DNA from: Actinocorallia populi
Lineage (GTDB): Bacteria > Actinomycetota > Actinomycetes > Streptosporangiales > Streptosporangiaceae
DNA length: 64,000 nt
Direction: 5' to 3'
NCBI RefSeq assembly: GCF_002995495.1
Contig: NZ_PVZV01000001.1
Span: 744,001 to 808,000 of the forward strand
Positions 34,932-43,279 of this stretch are shown piece by piece (position 1 is the stretch's first letter; every line of letters begins with the position of its first letter). The notes beneath the pieces were generated by a model. It was not told where the DNA came from, did no database searches, and saw only the letters and a list, made by a program, of their open reading frames with translations. Both the position numbers and the translations under genes were made by a program.

Positions 34932-35612
34932 ATGCACAAGCGCGTCACCTCGGCGGCCTTCTGGTCGCTGCTGGCGGTACTGGTCGTGCTGGGGGAGACG
35001 GCCAGCTTCATCGCCCACGGGCAGAAGGACCAGGCCGTCTATTTCACGAACCAGAGCAACGTCTACCTGGGGATCGTCGCGGCCCTCGCCGGCTGGCGGC
35101 TATGGAGTGGAAGACGAGAGTTGTCGCTGTCCGTACTCACTTCGGCCATATTGTTCATCTGCATCACCGGGCTCGTGTACAACATCGTGCTGGCGCCGAC
35201 CGCCGGGCCCAAACACGGGTACGCGGCCTTCAGCAACGCCGTTCTGCACCTCGCGACCCCCGTCCTGGGGCTGCTCGGCTGGCTGGTGTTCGCAAGGCAC
35301 GGGTCCCTGCGCTACGTCCACGCGCTCATATGGCTCGTCTACCCGCTCGGCTATTTCGCCTTCGCGATCGTCCGTGGGGTCTTCGTCACATCGGGGGACC
35401 TGCGCTACCCCTACCCCTTCCTGGACGTGGTGAAGCTCGGTTACGCAGGGGTGGCGACGAACGCCGTCACCTACGCCACACTGTTCTTCCTCCTCGGCGC
35501 CATTCTCGTGACAGCCGACCGGTTGCTCGGCAGGATCGGGAGCGCAGTCCCTGGTGAGCCGGGACGCGCGGACACTAACGTTCCCTGCGTTACCCCGATG
35601 CCGAAGAGGTGA
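34932..35612 (+). CDS. Pr6Pr family membrane protein
   Basis: 226 aa with about six membrane helices. Family cues are VYFTNQSNVYLGIVAALAGW near the first loop and ITGLVYNIVLAPTAGPKHGY in the middle. The PLGYFAFAIVRG helix and the YPYPFLDVVKLGY loop complete the pattern. Members are membrane proteins of unknown function found in many actinobacteria. It is divergent from the desaturase operon, so the palindrome in between could affect both directions. The short lipoprotein gene follows 4 bases after its stop. Confidence 0.85.
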   Translation: MHKRVTSAAFWSLLAVLVVLGETASFIAHGQKDQAVYFTNQSNVYLGIVAALAGWRLWSGRRELSLSVLTSAILFICITGLVYNIVLAPTAGPKHGYAAFSNAVLHLATPVLGLLGWLVFARHGSLRYVHALIWLVYPLGYFAFAIVRGVFVTSGDLRYPYPFLDVVKLGYAGVATNAVTYATLFFLLGAILVTADRLLGRIGSAVPGEPGRADTNVPCVTPMPKR

Positions 35613-35616
35613 AGAA

Positions 35617-35826
35617 ATGCGCAGGCTCGCTCTCTCCGTTGCCGCGCTCGCGGTGGTCGCGAGCGGCCTCACCGCCTGCTCCGACAAGACGGAGCGCTGG
35701 TGCGAACACGATGCCACCGACACGGTCGTGGCCGACAGCTTCTGCGAGAAGAAAACCTCGGGCTACGACTGGGAGGAAGGCTCCTCCGGCGGCACGAAGG
35801 TGAAGAAGAAGTCGAAGAAGAAGTAG
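35617..35826 (+). CDS. Small Lys-rich putative lipoprotein
   Basis: 69 aa, starting MRRLALSVAALAVVASG with GAGG upstream. A lipobox LTAC places the lipid-anchored Cys at about residue 21, leaving a mature part of about 49 aa. That part contains two more Cys (RWCEH, SFCEKK) and a strongly basic tail (KVKKKSKKK). The tail suggests contact with anionic wall polymers or lipids; this is inference. No family recognised. Confidence 0.78.
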   Translation: MRRLALSVAALAVVASGLTACSDKTERWCEHDATDTVVADSFCEKKTSGYDWEEGSSGGTKVKKKSKKK

Positions 35827-35834
35827 ACGCAAGA

Positions 35835-35861
35835 CCCCCGCCTCGTCGCGCGAGGCGGGGG
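35835..35861. terminator. Bidirectional terminator between convergent genes
   Basis: An 11-bp perfect stem (cccccgcctcg at 35835-35845, cgaggcggggg at 35851-35861) with a 5-base loop lies between the small lipoprotein gene and the lipase gene. Confidence 0.85.
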
Positions 35862-35877
35862 CACGAAGGGGCGCCCG

Positions 35878-37149
35878 TCAGAAGAGCGGGCAGTTGCCGA
35901 TCATCAACTTGCCGGCGAACCGGTCGGAGATCCAGTCGGTGACGTCCTTCTTGGCCATGCCGTCGGTCAGCAGGTGCTCACCGGGGTAGTTGTTCTTGAA
36001 CTGGGTGGGGATCCCGGCCTTGCAGTACAGCCGCCGTGTCTCCTCCTGGGTCTCCACCGGGATGATCTCCTCCAGCGCGCCCCGGTACTGGAACGTCGGG
36101 AACTTGATCTTCCACTTGGCGCCGGACCAGCGGCCGCCGATGCCGACGCCCAGCTTCTGCTCCTCCACGGCCTGGCCCCACGAGAGGCCGCCGGGGTCCT
36201 TCAGCTCGTACAGCTCGTCCAGCGAGTACCCCTCGGTGGTGAAGCTCTCGACCTTCTTGCCGAGGAACGCGCCGAGCGTGCCGAACAGGCAGTTCTCCTT
36301 GACGTCCTGGACGGCCTTGCGGCCCGTGTCGTTCATCAGCTCGTCGAACGGCAGGGTCGGGTAGGCCTCGTGCAGGCCGACGACCGCGTCGGCGAGGAAG
36401 CCGGCGAAGGGGCCGCCGTTCAGCTTCGCCGCCGTCATCTTCAGGTCGCCCGGCACCCCGCCGGCCGCGGCGCCGACGACCTTCAGCTCGGGCGCGTAGG
36501 AGGAGGCGACCTGCGCCGCCCACAACGAGGCCGCGCCGCCCTCGGAGTAACCGGAGATGGCGACCTCGCCCTGCGGGCTGAGCGTGCCGCCGGGGATCTG
36601 CCGCGAGGTCCGGACGATGTCCAGCAGGGAGTGCCCGGCGTTCTGGCCGATCATGTACGTGTGGACGCTCCCGTCGACGTAGCCCATGCCGTCGGTGGCG
36701 GCGACGGCGAAGCCCGCCTTGAGGAACTCGGCGATCTGGTCGCCCTCGTAGGCGTCCTGGTAGGCGCCGGTCATCTGCTTGGAGAAGGCGCACTGCGGCC
36801 CGGAACCGAGCGTGCCGGGGTTGAACGCGACGGTCGGGCGGTGCGCGCTCCTGGTCCACGCGGCGGTGGGGATCGCCACGAATCCGGTCACGGGGACCTT
36901 CTTCCCCCGCAGGTCGGAGGAGACGTAACGCACCTGGTAGGCCTTCATCGGGATCCTGCCGGGCACATGCGGCAGGGTCACCTCGCGGCAGGCGATGAGT
37001 TCGCCGTGCGCCGCGGAGAGCGGGGCGGCGGGGGCGAAGATCTCGCCCTCGGAGGCGGTGCATCCGGGCGGTGCCGCGGCGGCGGTACCCGGCGCCATCA
37101 GCGCCGAGGCGGTCACCAGGGCGGCGGTGAGGAGAGAAAGGCGTTTCAT
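35878..37149 (-). CDS. Secreted lipase (LIP family)
   Basis: 423 aa from ATG 37149. The signal peptide is MKRLSLLTAALVTASALMAP...AAAA. The alpha/beta hydrolase nucleophile elbow is GYSEGG (within EVAISGYSEGGAASLWAAQ). Family features include TVAFNPGTLGSGPQC, VAATDGMGYVDG and a late FPTFQYRGALEEIIP. Such enzymes hydrolyse lipid esters outside the cell. The C-terminal ILPxF-like end is NYPGEHLLTDGM. It is a single gene, divergent from a PucR-type regulator that may control it. Confidence 0.9.
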   Translation of the reverse strand: MKRLSLLTAALVTASALMAPGTAAAAPPGCTASEGEIFAPAAPLSAAHGELIACREVTLPHVPGRIPMKAYQVRYVSSDLRGKKVPVTGFVAIPTAAWTRSAHRPTVAFNPGTLGSGPQCAFSKQMTGAYQDAYEGDQIAEFLKAGFAVAATDGMGYVDGSVHTYMIGQNAGHSLLDIVRTSRQIPGGTLSPQGEVAISGYSEGGAASLWAAQVASSYAPELKVVGAAAGGVPGDLKMTAAKLNGGPFAGFLADAVVGLHEAYPTLPFDELMNDTGRKAVQDVKENCLFGTLGAFLGKKVESFTTEGYSLDELYELKDPGGLSWGQAVEEQKLGVGIGGRWSGAKWKIKFPTFQYRGALEEIIPVETQEETRRLYCKAGIPTQFKNNYPGEHLLTDGMAKKDVTDWISDRFAGKLMIGNCPLF

Positions 37150-37375
37150 GCGCACACTCCAGGGGGTGGGGACCTGCCAAGGAATGTCCGCCAGGCCGGA
37201 GCCCGCTAGGTATGCGGACGGCGGAGAAAATCCTCCGCCCGTCTCGTCGCCGGTTGAGTGGAACGGCTGGTCAGGGGAGGTGCGGCAGGCCTTATCAACT
37301 TCTGACAAAGGGTCGGCCCGCTCACAGCATCACGCTGAGTTTCGCCTTCGCCACAGCGGATCTACCGTCACGAAC

Positions 37376-38623
37376 GTGACGCTGACGTATGACAACCAGG
37401 AGCTGGTGGCCGAACCCTGGCGGAATGTGCCGAGGGAGGAGGCCGAATGGATGCGTCCCCACCTTCCGACCCTTCTCAGGGTGATGGTGCAGGGCGTGCA
37501 GCGCCATGTGCCGGAGTACGCCCGGCCCGGCGACCCCGTCTACGAGACGATCGTGACGCTGGCGGTCGAGCACGCGATGGAGCACTTCGTCGCGCTGATC
37601 GCCGATCCCGACGTCTCCTGGAAGGACGTCCACCAGGTCTACTTCGACGTCGGCTACGGCGAGGCCGTCGAGGGGAGGAGCCTGGAGCACCTGCAGAACG
37701 CGATGCGGGTGACGTCCCGGATCGCCTGGCGCCACCTGTCGGTGGAGGCCGGGCGGCTCGGCAAGTCACACACGCTCATCACGCTGCTCGCCGAGGCCAA
37801 CTTCGCCTTCCTGGACGAGCTGGTCTCGGCCGCCTCGCACGGTTACGCCAGGGCGCGCGAGAAGGCGGCAGGCGAACGGGAGCAGCGCCGGGGGCGGCTG
37901 CTCAGCCTGCTGCTCGTCGACCCTCCGGCGACTCCCGAGGTGCTCAGGGAGCAGTCGGCGCTGGCCGGGTGGCCGCTGCCGCAGCGCCTGGCGGTGGTCG
38001 TGCTGCTGCCCCGCCAGGGCGGCGGCGGGGAGGGCCCCGCCGGACTGCCGCCGCACCTGCTGAGCGGGCACGACCAGGGGGCCCTCTGCCTGGTGGTGCC
38101 CGATCCGGACGGTCCGGGCCGGGTGGACGAGCTGGCGGCCCACCTCGCCGGCTGGACCGGCGCGATGGGCCCGGCCGTGCCGGTCGACCGGGCCGCGACG
38201 TCGTTGCGGTGGGCCCGCAGCACCCTGGAGCTCATCACGTCCGGGGTGGTCACGGGCCGGGGCACCCGCAGGTCGGGTTTCCTCGTCCGGGCGGAGGAGC
38301 ACTTCCCCGCGCTGCTGCTGCAGGAGGGCGGGGCGCTGGCCTCGCTGGTGGCGGCGCGCCGGCTCGCGCCGCTGACCAGGGCGGGCGAGAAGCAGGGGCT
38401 GCGGCTGGCCGTCACCCTGCTGGAGTGCCTGAAGAACGGTTTCAACGCCACCGGGGCGGCCGCCGCGTTGTGCGTGCACCCGCAGACCGTCCGGTACCGG
38501 CTGGGGCAGCTGCAGGAGATCTTCGACTTCGACTTCGAGGACCCCGAGGTCAGGCTGGAGCTGATGCTGCTGCTCCAGGTGTGGATCCGCGCGGCGGGGA
38601 AAGGCGGAGAAGTCAGCGTTTAG
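37376..38623 (+). CDS. PucR-type regulator with C-terminal HTH
   Basis: About 415 aa from GTG 37376 (VTLTYDNQELVAEPWRN); the ribosome site is weak, so the start is uncertain. The N-terminal half is a helical ligand-sensing domain. The C-terminus is the typical PucR/CdaR helix-turn-helix FNATGAAAALCVHPQTVRYR followed by LGQLQEIFDFD. Members sense metabolites and activate catabolic or envelope genes. It is divergent from the secreted lipase across 226 bases, which contain a small ggcgga/tccgcc hairpin near 37220-37239. Confidence 0.88.
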   Translation: MTLTYDNQELVAEPWRNVPREEAEWMRPHLPTLLRVMVQGVQRHVPEYARPGDPVYETIVTLAVEHAMEHFVALIADPDVSWKDVHQVYFDVGYGEAVEGRSLEHLQNAMRVTSRIAWRHLSVEAGRLGKSHTLITLLAEANFAFLDELVSAASHGYARAREKAAGEREQRRGRLLSLLLVDPPATPEVLREQSALAGWPLPQRLAVVVLLPRQGGGGEGPAGLPPHLLSGHDQGALCLVVPDPDGPGRVDELAAHLAGWTGAMGPAVPVDRAATSLRWARSTLELITSGVVTGRGTRRSGFLVRAEEHFPALLLQEGGALASLVAARRLAPLTRAGEKQGLRLAVTLLECLKNGFNATGAAAALCVHPQTVRYRLGQLQEIFDFDFEDPEVRLELMLLLQVWIRAAGKGGEVSV

Positions 38624-38633
38624 ACTCCCCGGC

Positions 38634-39362
38634 ATGCGTACCGTCGCCCCCCTCGTCCTGGCGGTGCTCGCCACCGTCCTGTCCGTTCCGGCCCCCGCCC
38701 AAGCGGCCGGGCCGCTGACCGTCCGCGCCGCGAAGGCGTATGGCAAGCCGGTCATCCTTCCCGGCAAGAAGACGAAGGTCCCGGTGAAGATCGCGGTCAC
38801 CGGCACGCGGATCACCGACGTCGACGTGACCCTCGAACGGGCGGGCGGCCGGGGGTTCGCGCTGGTCAGCGATCTGAAGCGGGTCTCGGGGACCGCGGGG
38901 GACGGCGTCTGGCGGGGGACCGCCGTGTTCGACCGGAACGACTGGGGCGGCAGCTACACGATCGAGGTCGCCGCCACGGACGGGACCTCCGCGAACGCCT
39001 ACCACGACTTCCGGGTGGTGGCCTTCAAGGGCGCGGTGAAGATCCGCAGGGCCGCCAGGCTCAACGTGGCCGCCGCGCCGGACTCCGTCCGCAAGGGGGC
39101 CAAGGTCCGGGTCCACGGCGTGCTGCGGGCGCTGGGGAGGAAGGGCACGTACGCGCCGTTGAAGCGGCAGCGGGTCGAGATCTGGTTCAGGCCCAAGGGC
39201 AAGAAGAAGGGCACCCGGATCGCGGTCGTCTCGACGGACGCGAAGGGGCGCTACTCGCGCCTGTTCACCGCCAGGAAGGACGGCACCGTCGCGGCACGGT
39301 ACAAGGGCACCGACGTCTGGCAGCAGAAGGTGACGGGCTGGAAGGACATCGACGTACGCTGA
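38634..39362 (+). CDS. Secreted Ig-like repeat protein, paralogue of 43280-44011
   Basis: 242 aa with a signal peptide ending APAQAAG. Two beta-sandwich modules follow. The second has the pattern of carboxypeptidase-regulatory or filamin-type folds (VRKGAKVRVHGVL, KRQRVEIWFRPKGKKKG, DAKGRYSRLFTARKDGTV). The protein is very Lys/Arg-rich. No enzyme motif is visible. It is closely similar in layout and length to the 243-aa protein at 43280. Role outside the cell unknown; possibly wall-associated. It starts 11 bases after the PucR gene. Confidence 0.82.
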   Translation: MRTVAPLVLAVLATVLSVPAPAQAAGPLTVRAAKAYGKPVILPGKKTKVPVKIAVTGTRITDVDVTLERAGGRGFALVSDLKRVSGTAGDGVWRGTAVFDRNDWGGSYTIEVAATDGTSANAYHDFRVVAFKGAVKIRRAARLNVAAAPDSVRKGAKVRVHGVLRALGRKGTYAPLKRQRVEIWFRPKGKKKGTRIAVVSTDAKGRYSRLFTARKDGTVAARYKGTDVWQQKVTGWKDIDVR

Positions 39363-39366
39363 GCCC

Positions 39367-40170
39367 ATGCTGACGTTGATGGCCGTACACGCCCACCCCG
39401 ACGACGAAGTGATCAGTACCGGCGGTGTACTCGCCAAGGCCGCGGCCGCCGGGATCCGCACGGTGCTCGTGACCTGCACCAACGGCGAGCAGGGGGACGC
39501 CCCGGGAGGGGTGAAGCCGGGGGAGCCGGGCCACGACCCCGCAGCCGTCCGCGCCCTGCGGCTCGGCGAGCTGGAGAAGTCCGCGGAGCTGCTCGGCATC
39601 GAGCATGTGGAACTGCTGGGCTACGCCGATTCCGGAATGGACGGCTGGGAGGCCAACCAGGCCGCCGACTCCTTCACCAACGTCGACTTCGACGCGGCGA
39701 CGGGCAGGCTCGCGGAGTTGATGGAGAAGTACCGCCCCCAGGTGGTCGTCACCTATGACGAGAACGGGGGTTACGGGCATCCCGACCACATCCAGGCGCA
39801 CCGGATCGCGGTCGCGGCCACCGAGAAGACCGGCATCCCGGACAAGCTCTACTACACGGCGGTTCCCCAGTCGGGGCTCCAGGTGATGTTCGACTACCTC
39901 AAGTCCAGCGGGCTGGCCGAGGAGTGGGGCATGACCGAGCCGATGGACTTCGGCGTCTCCGACGACGTCATCACCACGACGGTCGACGTCGAGCAGTACG
40001 CGGAGGCCAAGGTCAAGGCGCTGCAGGCGCACGCCAGCCAGTCCGACAGCATCTTCCTGCTGATGCTCCCCGAGGACGCGAAGCCGCTGGTCTTCGGCTC
40101 GGAGTCGTTCATCCGGGTGCGTGGCGACGGACCGGACAAAGAGGACGATCTATTCGCCGGTCTGTCCTGA
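39367..40170 (+). CDS. PIG-L family deacetylase (mycothiol-type amidase/deacetylase)
   Basis: 267 aa. The zinc-binding AHPDDE motif is at residues 9-14 and the second site is in GYGHPDHIQAH. In-family cues are VTCTNGEQGDAPGG, LRLGELEKSAELLG and the loop GYADSGMDGW. This resembles MshB/Mca, which deacetylate GlcNAc-inositol or cleave mycothiol S-conjugates. Mca and MshB cannot be told apart here. It starts 5 bases after the secreted protein gene, and a SAM-IV riboswitch begins just beyond its stop. Confidence 0.92.
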   Translation: MLTLMAVHAHPDDEVISTGGVLAKAAAAGIRTVLVTCTNGEQGDAPGGVKPGEPGHDPAAVRALRLGELEKSAELLGIEHVELLGYADSGMDGWEANQAADSFTNVDFDAATGRLAELMEKYRPQVVVTYDENGGYGHPDHIQAHRIAVAATEKTGIPDKLYYTAVPQSGLQVMFDYLKSSGLAEEWGMTEPMDFGVSDDVITTTVDVEQYAEAKVKALQAHASQSDSIFLLMLPEDAKPLVFGSESFIRVRGDGPDKEDDLFAGLS

Positions 40171-40190
40171 GGCTTGCTATCCTCCCCCCG

Positions 40191-40304
40191 AGGTCATGAG
40201 TGCCAGCGCCAAACCCCGGTTCGCTGGCCGCCAACCCCCCTTCCGCGGCGGGGTGGCCCGGGTGACGACCTGGCCGGACGCGCAGGGCGTCCGGCAAGCG
40301 CGGA
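40191..40304 (+). ncRNA. SAM-IV riboswitch
   Basis: The element matches the SAM-IV aptamer layout. P1 is formed by aggtca...tgacgacct (40191 to 40271). The core has tgagtgccagcgccaaacccc, here split by the P2 loop, and ggccgccaacccccc. The pairing gcggcggggtggcccggg follows. A 3' hairpin gccggacgc/gcgtccggc and the tail caagcgcgg complete it. It lies between the PIG-L gene and a class V aminotransferase-like gene, the known genomic setting of this actinobacterial class. It binds S-adenosylmethionine and turns genes off. Confidence 0.88.
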
Positions 40305-40320
40305 TCCCGCCGGATGACTC

Positions 40321-40345
40321 CCGGGGATCCCCCGATCCCCGGAGG
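40321..40345 (+). promoter_or_regulatory. Expression-platform hairpin overlapping the ribosome site
   Basis: A 9-bp perfect stem (ccggggatc at 40321-40329, gatccccgg at 40334-40342) has a 4-base loop. The last two bases of its 3' arm are the first bases of the Shine-Dalgarno GGAGG (40341-40345). Formation of this hairpin would block translation of the gene at 40353. Confidence 0.65.
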
Positions 40346-40352
40346 CTGTGCC

Positions 40353-41027
40353 ATGTCCGTTCTCACCCGCGTCCCGACCACCGCCGAACCCGTCCGCACG
40401 GCGTCCGCCGTGGCAGGTGACCTCGAGCGGGCGCGGGAGACCGTCCGCGCGTTCCTCGGAGGGCCGCAGGCCGTCGTCTTCACCGGTGACGCCGCCGACG
40501 CGTTCCGGCTGCTGGCGCGGGCTCTTCCCGCGCCGGCGGCCGCGGTGGTGTTCGAGCCGGGGCGGCTGCCGTGGCGCAACACCGTGCGGCTGCCCGTTCC
40601 CGCGGAACCGATCGAGGCGCTGAGGTCCGCCGGCGAGGCGCTGCGTGCCTGTCCGCAGGGACCGCGCCTGCTCGTCGTCCCCGCGGCCTCTCCCGTGACG
40701 GGCGAGCCGTGGCCCGTCCGAGAGCTCGCCGATCTGGCGCACCGCCACGGGGCCCGGATCGCGGTGGACGCGGTGGGCCCCGCCGCGCTTCGCCCGCAGG
40801 ACGCCCGTGACCTCGACTACGTGGTGCTGTCGGGGCAGGAACCGCCGTTCCAGGCGGGTGTCCTGGCCGGGCGTGCGGACTGGTTGCGGGCCGCGCGCCC
40901 CGGGGACGTCCGCCGCGCGGGTATCGCGGACGCCGAGCGGCGCCACGAGGCGGAGCCGCCGAACGTGCGCGGGATGCTCGCACTGGCCGCCGCCTGCGAG
41001 ACGCTCATCGACCGGAACGGACGATGA
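40353..41027 (+). CDS. Degenerate class V aminotransferase-like protein lacking the PLP lysine
   Basis: 224 aa from ATG 40353 with GGAGG upstream; intact relatives are about 400 aa. Recognisable parts are TVRAFLGGPQAVVFTGDAAD, VRELADLAHRHGARIAVDA and QAGVLAGRADWL. Where relatives have the PLP-binding SGHK(L/M) motif, this protein has LSGQEPPF, so the catalytic lysine is gone. After ADWL it skips to PPNVRGMLALAAACETL, so most of the C-terminal domain is missing too. It is unlikely to be an active aminotransferase. It keeps an intact reading frame and a SAM-IV riboswitch, so it may have a binding or regulatory role. Confidence 0.85.
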   Translation: MSVLTRVPTTAEPVRTASAVAGDLERARETVRAFLGGPQAVVFTGDAADAFRLLARALPAPAAAVVFEPGRLPWRNTVRLPVPAEPIEALRSAGEALRACPQGPRLLVVPAASPVTGEPWPVRELADLAHRHGARIAVDAVGPAALRPQDARDLDYVVLSGQEPPFQAGVLAGRADWLRAARPGDVRRAGIADAERRHEAEPPNVRGMLALAAACETLIDRNGR

Positions 41028-41087
41028 CCTTGCCCGTGCCCGCCCGCCGTACCACTATGAGACGGCATGAGCAGCGCTTGATCACGG

Positions 41088-42302
41088 ATGTTCCGAGAGC
41101 GGGGTGGGCCGTTGCGTGCCGAAGTGAACGTCGAGTGGCCCGAAGAACCCCTGCCGGCCCTCGGGGATCCGGCGGGGCTGCCCCTGGAACGGCTGATGGG
41201 GGAGCTTCCCGCGCTGTGGCCGCTGCTCTCGGAGAGCGTCATGAGGACGGGGCCGGGCTTCCTGTGGCCGGGGTCGTTGCGCTGGGGGCCGGAGCAGGGC
41301 TGGCAGATCCTGTGCGTTCCGCCGTACGGGGCCGGAGAGGAGCCCGTCCCGGAGACGCCGGGAGCGCGGGCGCGTGACGTCTGGTCGGTGATCTGCGGGC
41401 TCGTCACGCTCGCCGTCGGACGGGCCCCGCGCGACCTCACGGACACGCTGATGCTGCTGGAACTGCACGCGGGCCGGGTCCCGCACGGCCTGGACGCGGT
41501 GGTGCGCGCGCTGCTGGCGGGCAACGACCCCGGCGGGGTGGTGGCGGCCGTGACCCGTCCGTGGGGAGAGGGCGTCTCGGTGCGGATGGCCGCCGAGACG
41601 GGAGTGGGGTCGCGAAAGGCCAAGGGCGACCCCGAGTGGGACAACGAAGACGCGTTCGCCGCCGTCCGCAGTGTGGACGACGTGGTCGTGCTGGCCGTCT
41701 GCGACGGCGTGACGGGGCCCGGGGACGGGTCCGGGGCGCGTGCGGCGCGTGCGGCGGTCGCCGCGTTGAAGGAGTACTTCACCACCGCGTACGACCTTGA
41801 GGAAGCGCTGGAGGCGGCCGAGGCGGCCGTGATCGGTCAGGGGCGCGGGGCGTCCACGGCGCTGCTCGCGGCGATCCGCCCGGACGGGAGGACGGCCCTG
41901 CTCTCGGTGGGGGACAGTCCGGCGTGGCTGGTGCGGATGCTGCCGTTCGGCGGGCGGACGGCCTTCCGCCTCAACCCCGACCAGACGGTGCTCGCCGAAT
42001 CCCTGCTCACCGACCCTTCGGCGACGATGGGCGGCTCCATCCTGCTCGGCAACCTCGGCGGGTACGCCGACCAGCCGTTCCTGGCGGAGGTGCAGACCGT
42101 GCCCGGCGACATGCTCGTGCTGCTCAGCGACGGCGCCGCCCTCGGCGAGGAGGACTGGTTCGCGGGAGACCTGGTGGAGCTGACGGGCCTGCACCAGTCG
42201 GCGGCGGCACTGGCCGCCGCGCTGGTCGGCAGGGCCGAGCGCCTCGGCGGCCTGGACAACGCCACCGCCCTGGTCGCCGAGATCCGCCCGGCGGGCCGTT
42301 GA
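41088..42302 (+). CDS. PP2C-like phosphatase domain with unusual N-terminal region
   Basis: 404 aa from ATG 41088 (start uncertain; no strong ribosome site). Residues about 1-150 are an unrecognised domain. From about residue 160 the PPM/PP2C fold is visible: DNEDAF, VVLAVCDGVTG (metal-binding D-G), a GASTALLAAI strand, LLSVGDSPAWLVR, VLLSDGAAL and the final LDNATALVAEI. These Asp residues coordinate the two metals in Ser/Thr phosphatases. It could oppose the kinases encoded 3 kb downstream; that link is inference. It converges on the metallophosphoesterase gene with a 4-base gap. Confidence 0.8.
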   Translation: MFRERGGPLRAEVNVEWPEEPLPALGDPAGLPLERLMGELPALWPLLSESVMRTGPGFLWPGSLRWGPEQGWQILCVPPYGAGEEPVPETPGARARDVWSVICGLVTLAVGRAPRDLTDTLMLLELHAGRVPHGLDAVVRALLAGNDPGGVVAAVTRPWGEGVSVRMAAETGVGSRKAKGDPEWDNEDAFAAVRSVDDVVVLAVCDGVTGPGDGSGARAARAAVAALKEYFTTAYDLEEALEAAEAAVIGQGRGASTALLAAIRPDGRTALLSVGDSPAWLVRMLPFGGRTAFRLNPDQTVLAESLLTDPSATMGGSILLGNLGGYADQPFLAEVQTVPGDMLVLLSDGAALGEEDWFAGDLVELTGLHQSAAALAAALVGRAERLGGLDNATALVAEIRPAGR

Positions 42303-42306
42303 GCCG

Positions 42307-43128
42307 TCAGAGCACGACCCGGGGCAGCCGCGGGGGCCGCGGGCGCTTCTTCCACTCCCTGGGGTAGCCGAGCGAGACCTCCTCGAAGCGCACGCCGTCG
42401 TAGCGGGTCTCGCGCGGGATGTGCAGGTGCCCGTAGATCATCGTCTTGACGTTGAAGCGGCGGTGCCAGTCGGCGGTGGCCGTCGTCCCGCACCACTGCG
42501 CGAACTCCGGATACCACAGGACGTCCATGGGGTCGCGGACCAGCGGGTAGTGGTTGACCAGGACGAGCGGGACGTCGGGGTCGCAGGCGGCCAGCCGCCG
42601 CTCCGTCAGCGCCACGCGGGCCGCGCACCACGCCTCGCGGCTCGGGTACGGGTCGGGGTGCAGCAGCCGCTCGTCGGTGCAGACGACGCCCGTCTCCATC
42701 GCGTACGCGAGCCCCTCCTCCTTGGTCGTGCAGCCGGGGGGAAGGAAGGTGTAGTCGTACAGGAGGAAGAGGGGGGCGATGCGGACGGGCCCGCCTTCCC
42801 CCTCCCACAGGGGGTAGGGGTCCTCCGGGGTGAGCACCCCCAGCCGCCTGCACAGCTCGACGAGGTGCTCGTAGCGCGCCACGCCGCGCAGGCCGTCCGC
42901 GCCGTCCCGGACCGTCCACAGTTCGTGGTTGCCGGGGACCCAGACGACCCGCGCGAACTTCTCCGCGAGGAGCGAGAGCGCCCATTCGATGTCCGAGACC
43001 TTGTCGGCCACGTCCCCGGCGACGATCAGCCAGTCGTCCGGCGTCGTCGGCGTCAGTTTCGCGGTGATCTCGCGGTTCTCCTCGTAGGAGACGTGGAGGT
43101 CGCTCACCGCCAGCAGCTTCGGCGTCAC
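42307..43128 (-). CDS. Metallophosphoesterase
   Basis: 273 aa from GTG 43128 (TPKLLAVSDLHVSYEEN). The calcineurin-like metal motifs are readable: D-x-H in SDLHVS, G-D in IVAGDVADK, G-N-H-E in VPGNHELW, H in LVNHYPL and G-H-x-H in IYGHLHIPRE. Members hydrolyse phosphodiesters or phosphomonoesters, often nucleotides; the substrate is unknown. It is a single gene, transcribed toward the PP2C gene. Confidence 0.93.
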   Translation of the reverse strand: MTPKLLAVSDLHVSYEENREITAKLTPTTPDDWLIVAGDVADKVSDIEWALSLLAEKFARVVWVPGNHELWTVRDGADGLRGVARYEHLVELCRRLGVLTPEDPYPLWEGEGGPVRIAPLFLLYDYTFLPPGCTTKEEGLAYAMETGVVCTDERLLHPDPYPSREAWCAARVALTERRLAACDPDVPLVLVNHYPLVRDPMDVLWYPEFAQWCGTTATADWHRRFNVKTMIYGHLHIPRETRYDGVRFEEVSLGYPREWKKRPRPPRLPRVVL

Positions 43129-43279
43129 CCGTCCATGATGCGGCACTCCGTCCCCTTCCTGAAGGGCAGGTCCGCCGGGAGGAAAAGCGGGTCTCTGTGT
43201 CAGGTGATTCAACTTTGAACCAGTTGTGGCGCTTGAGTCGGGAACCGACCGTTCCCCGCCGCAGATGCTGGAGTGACCG

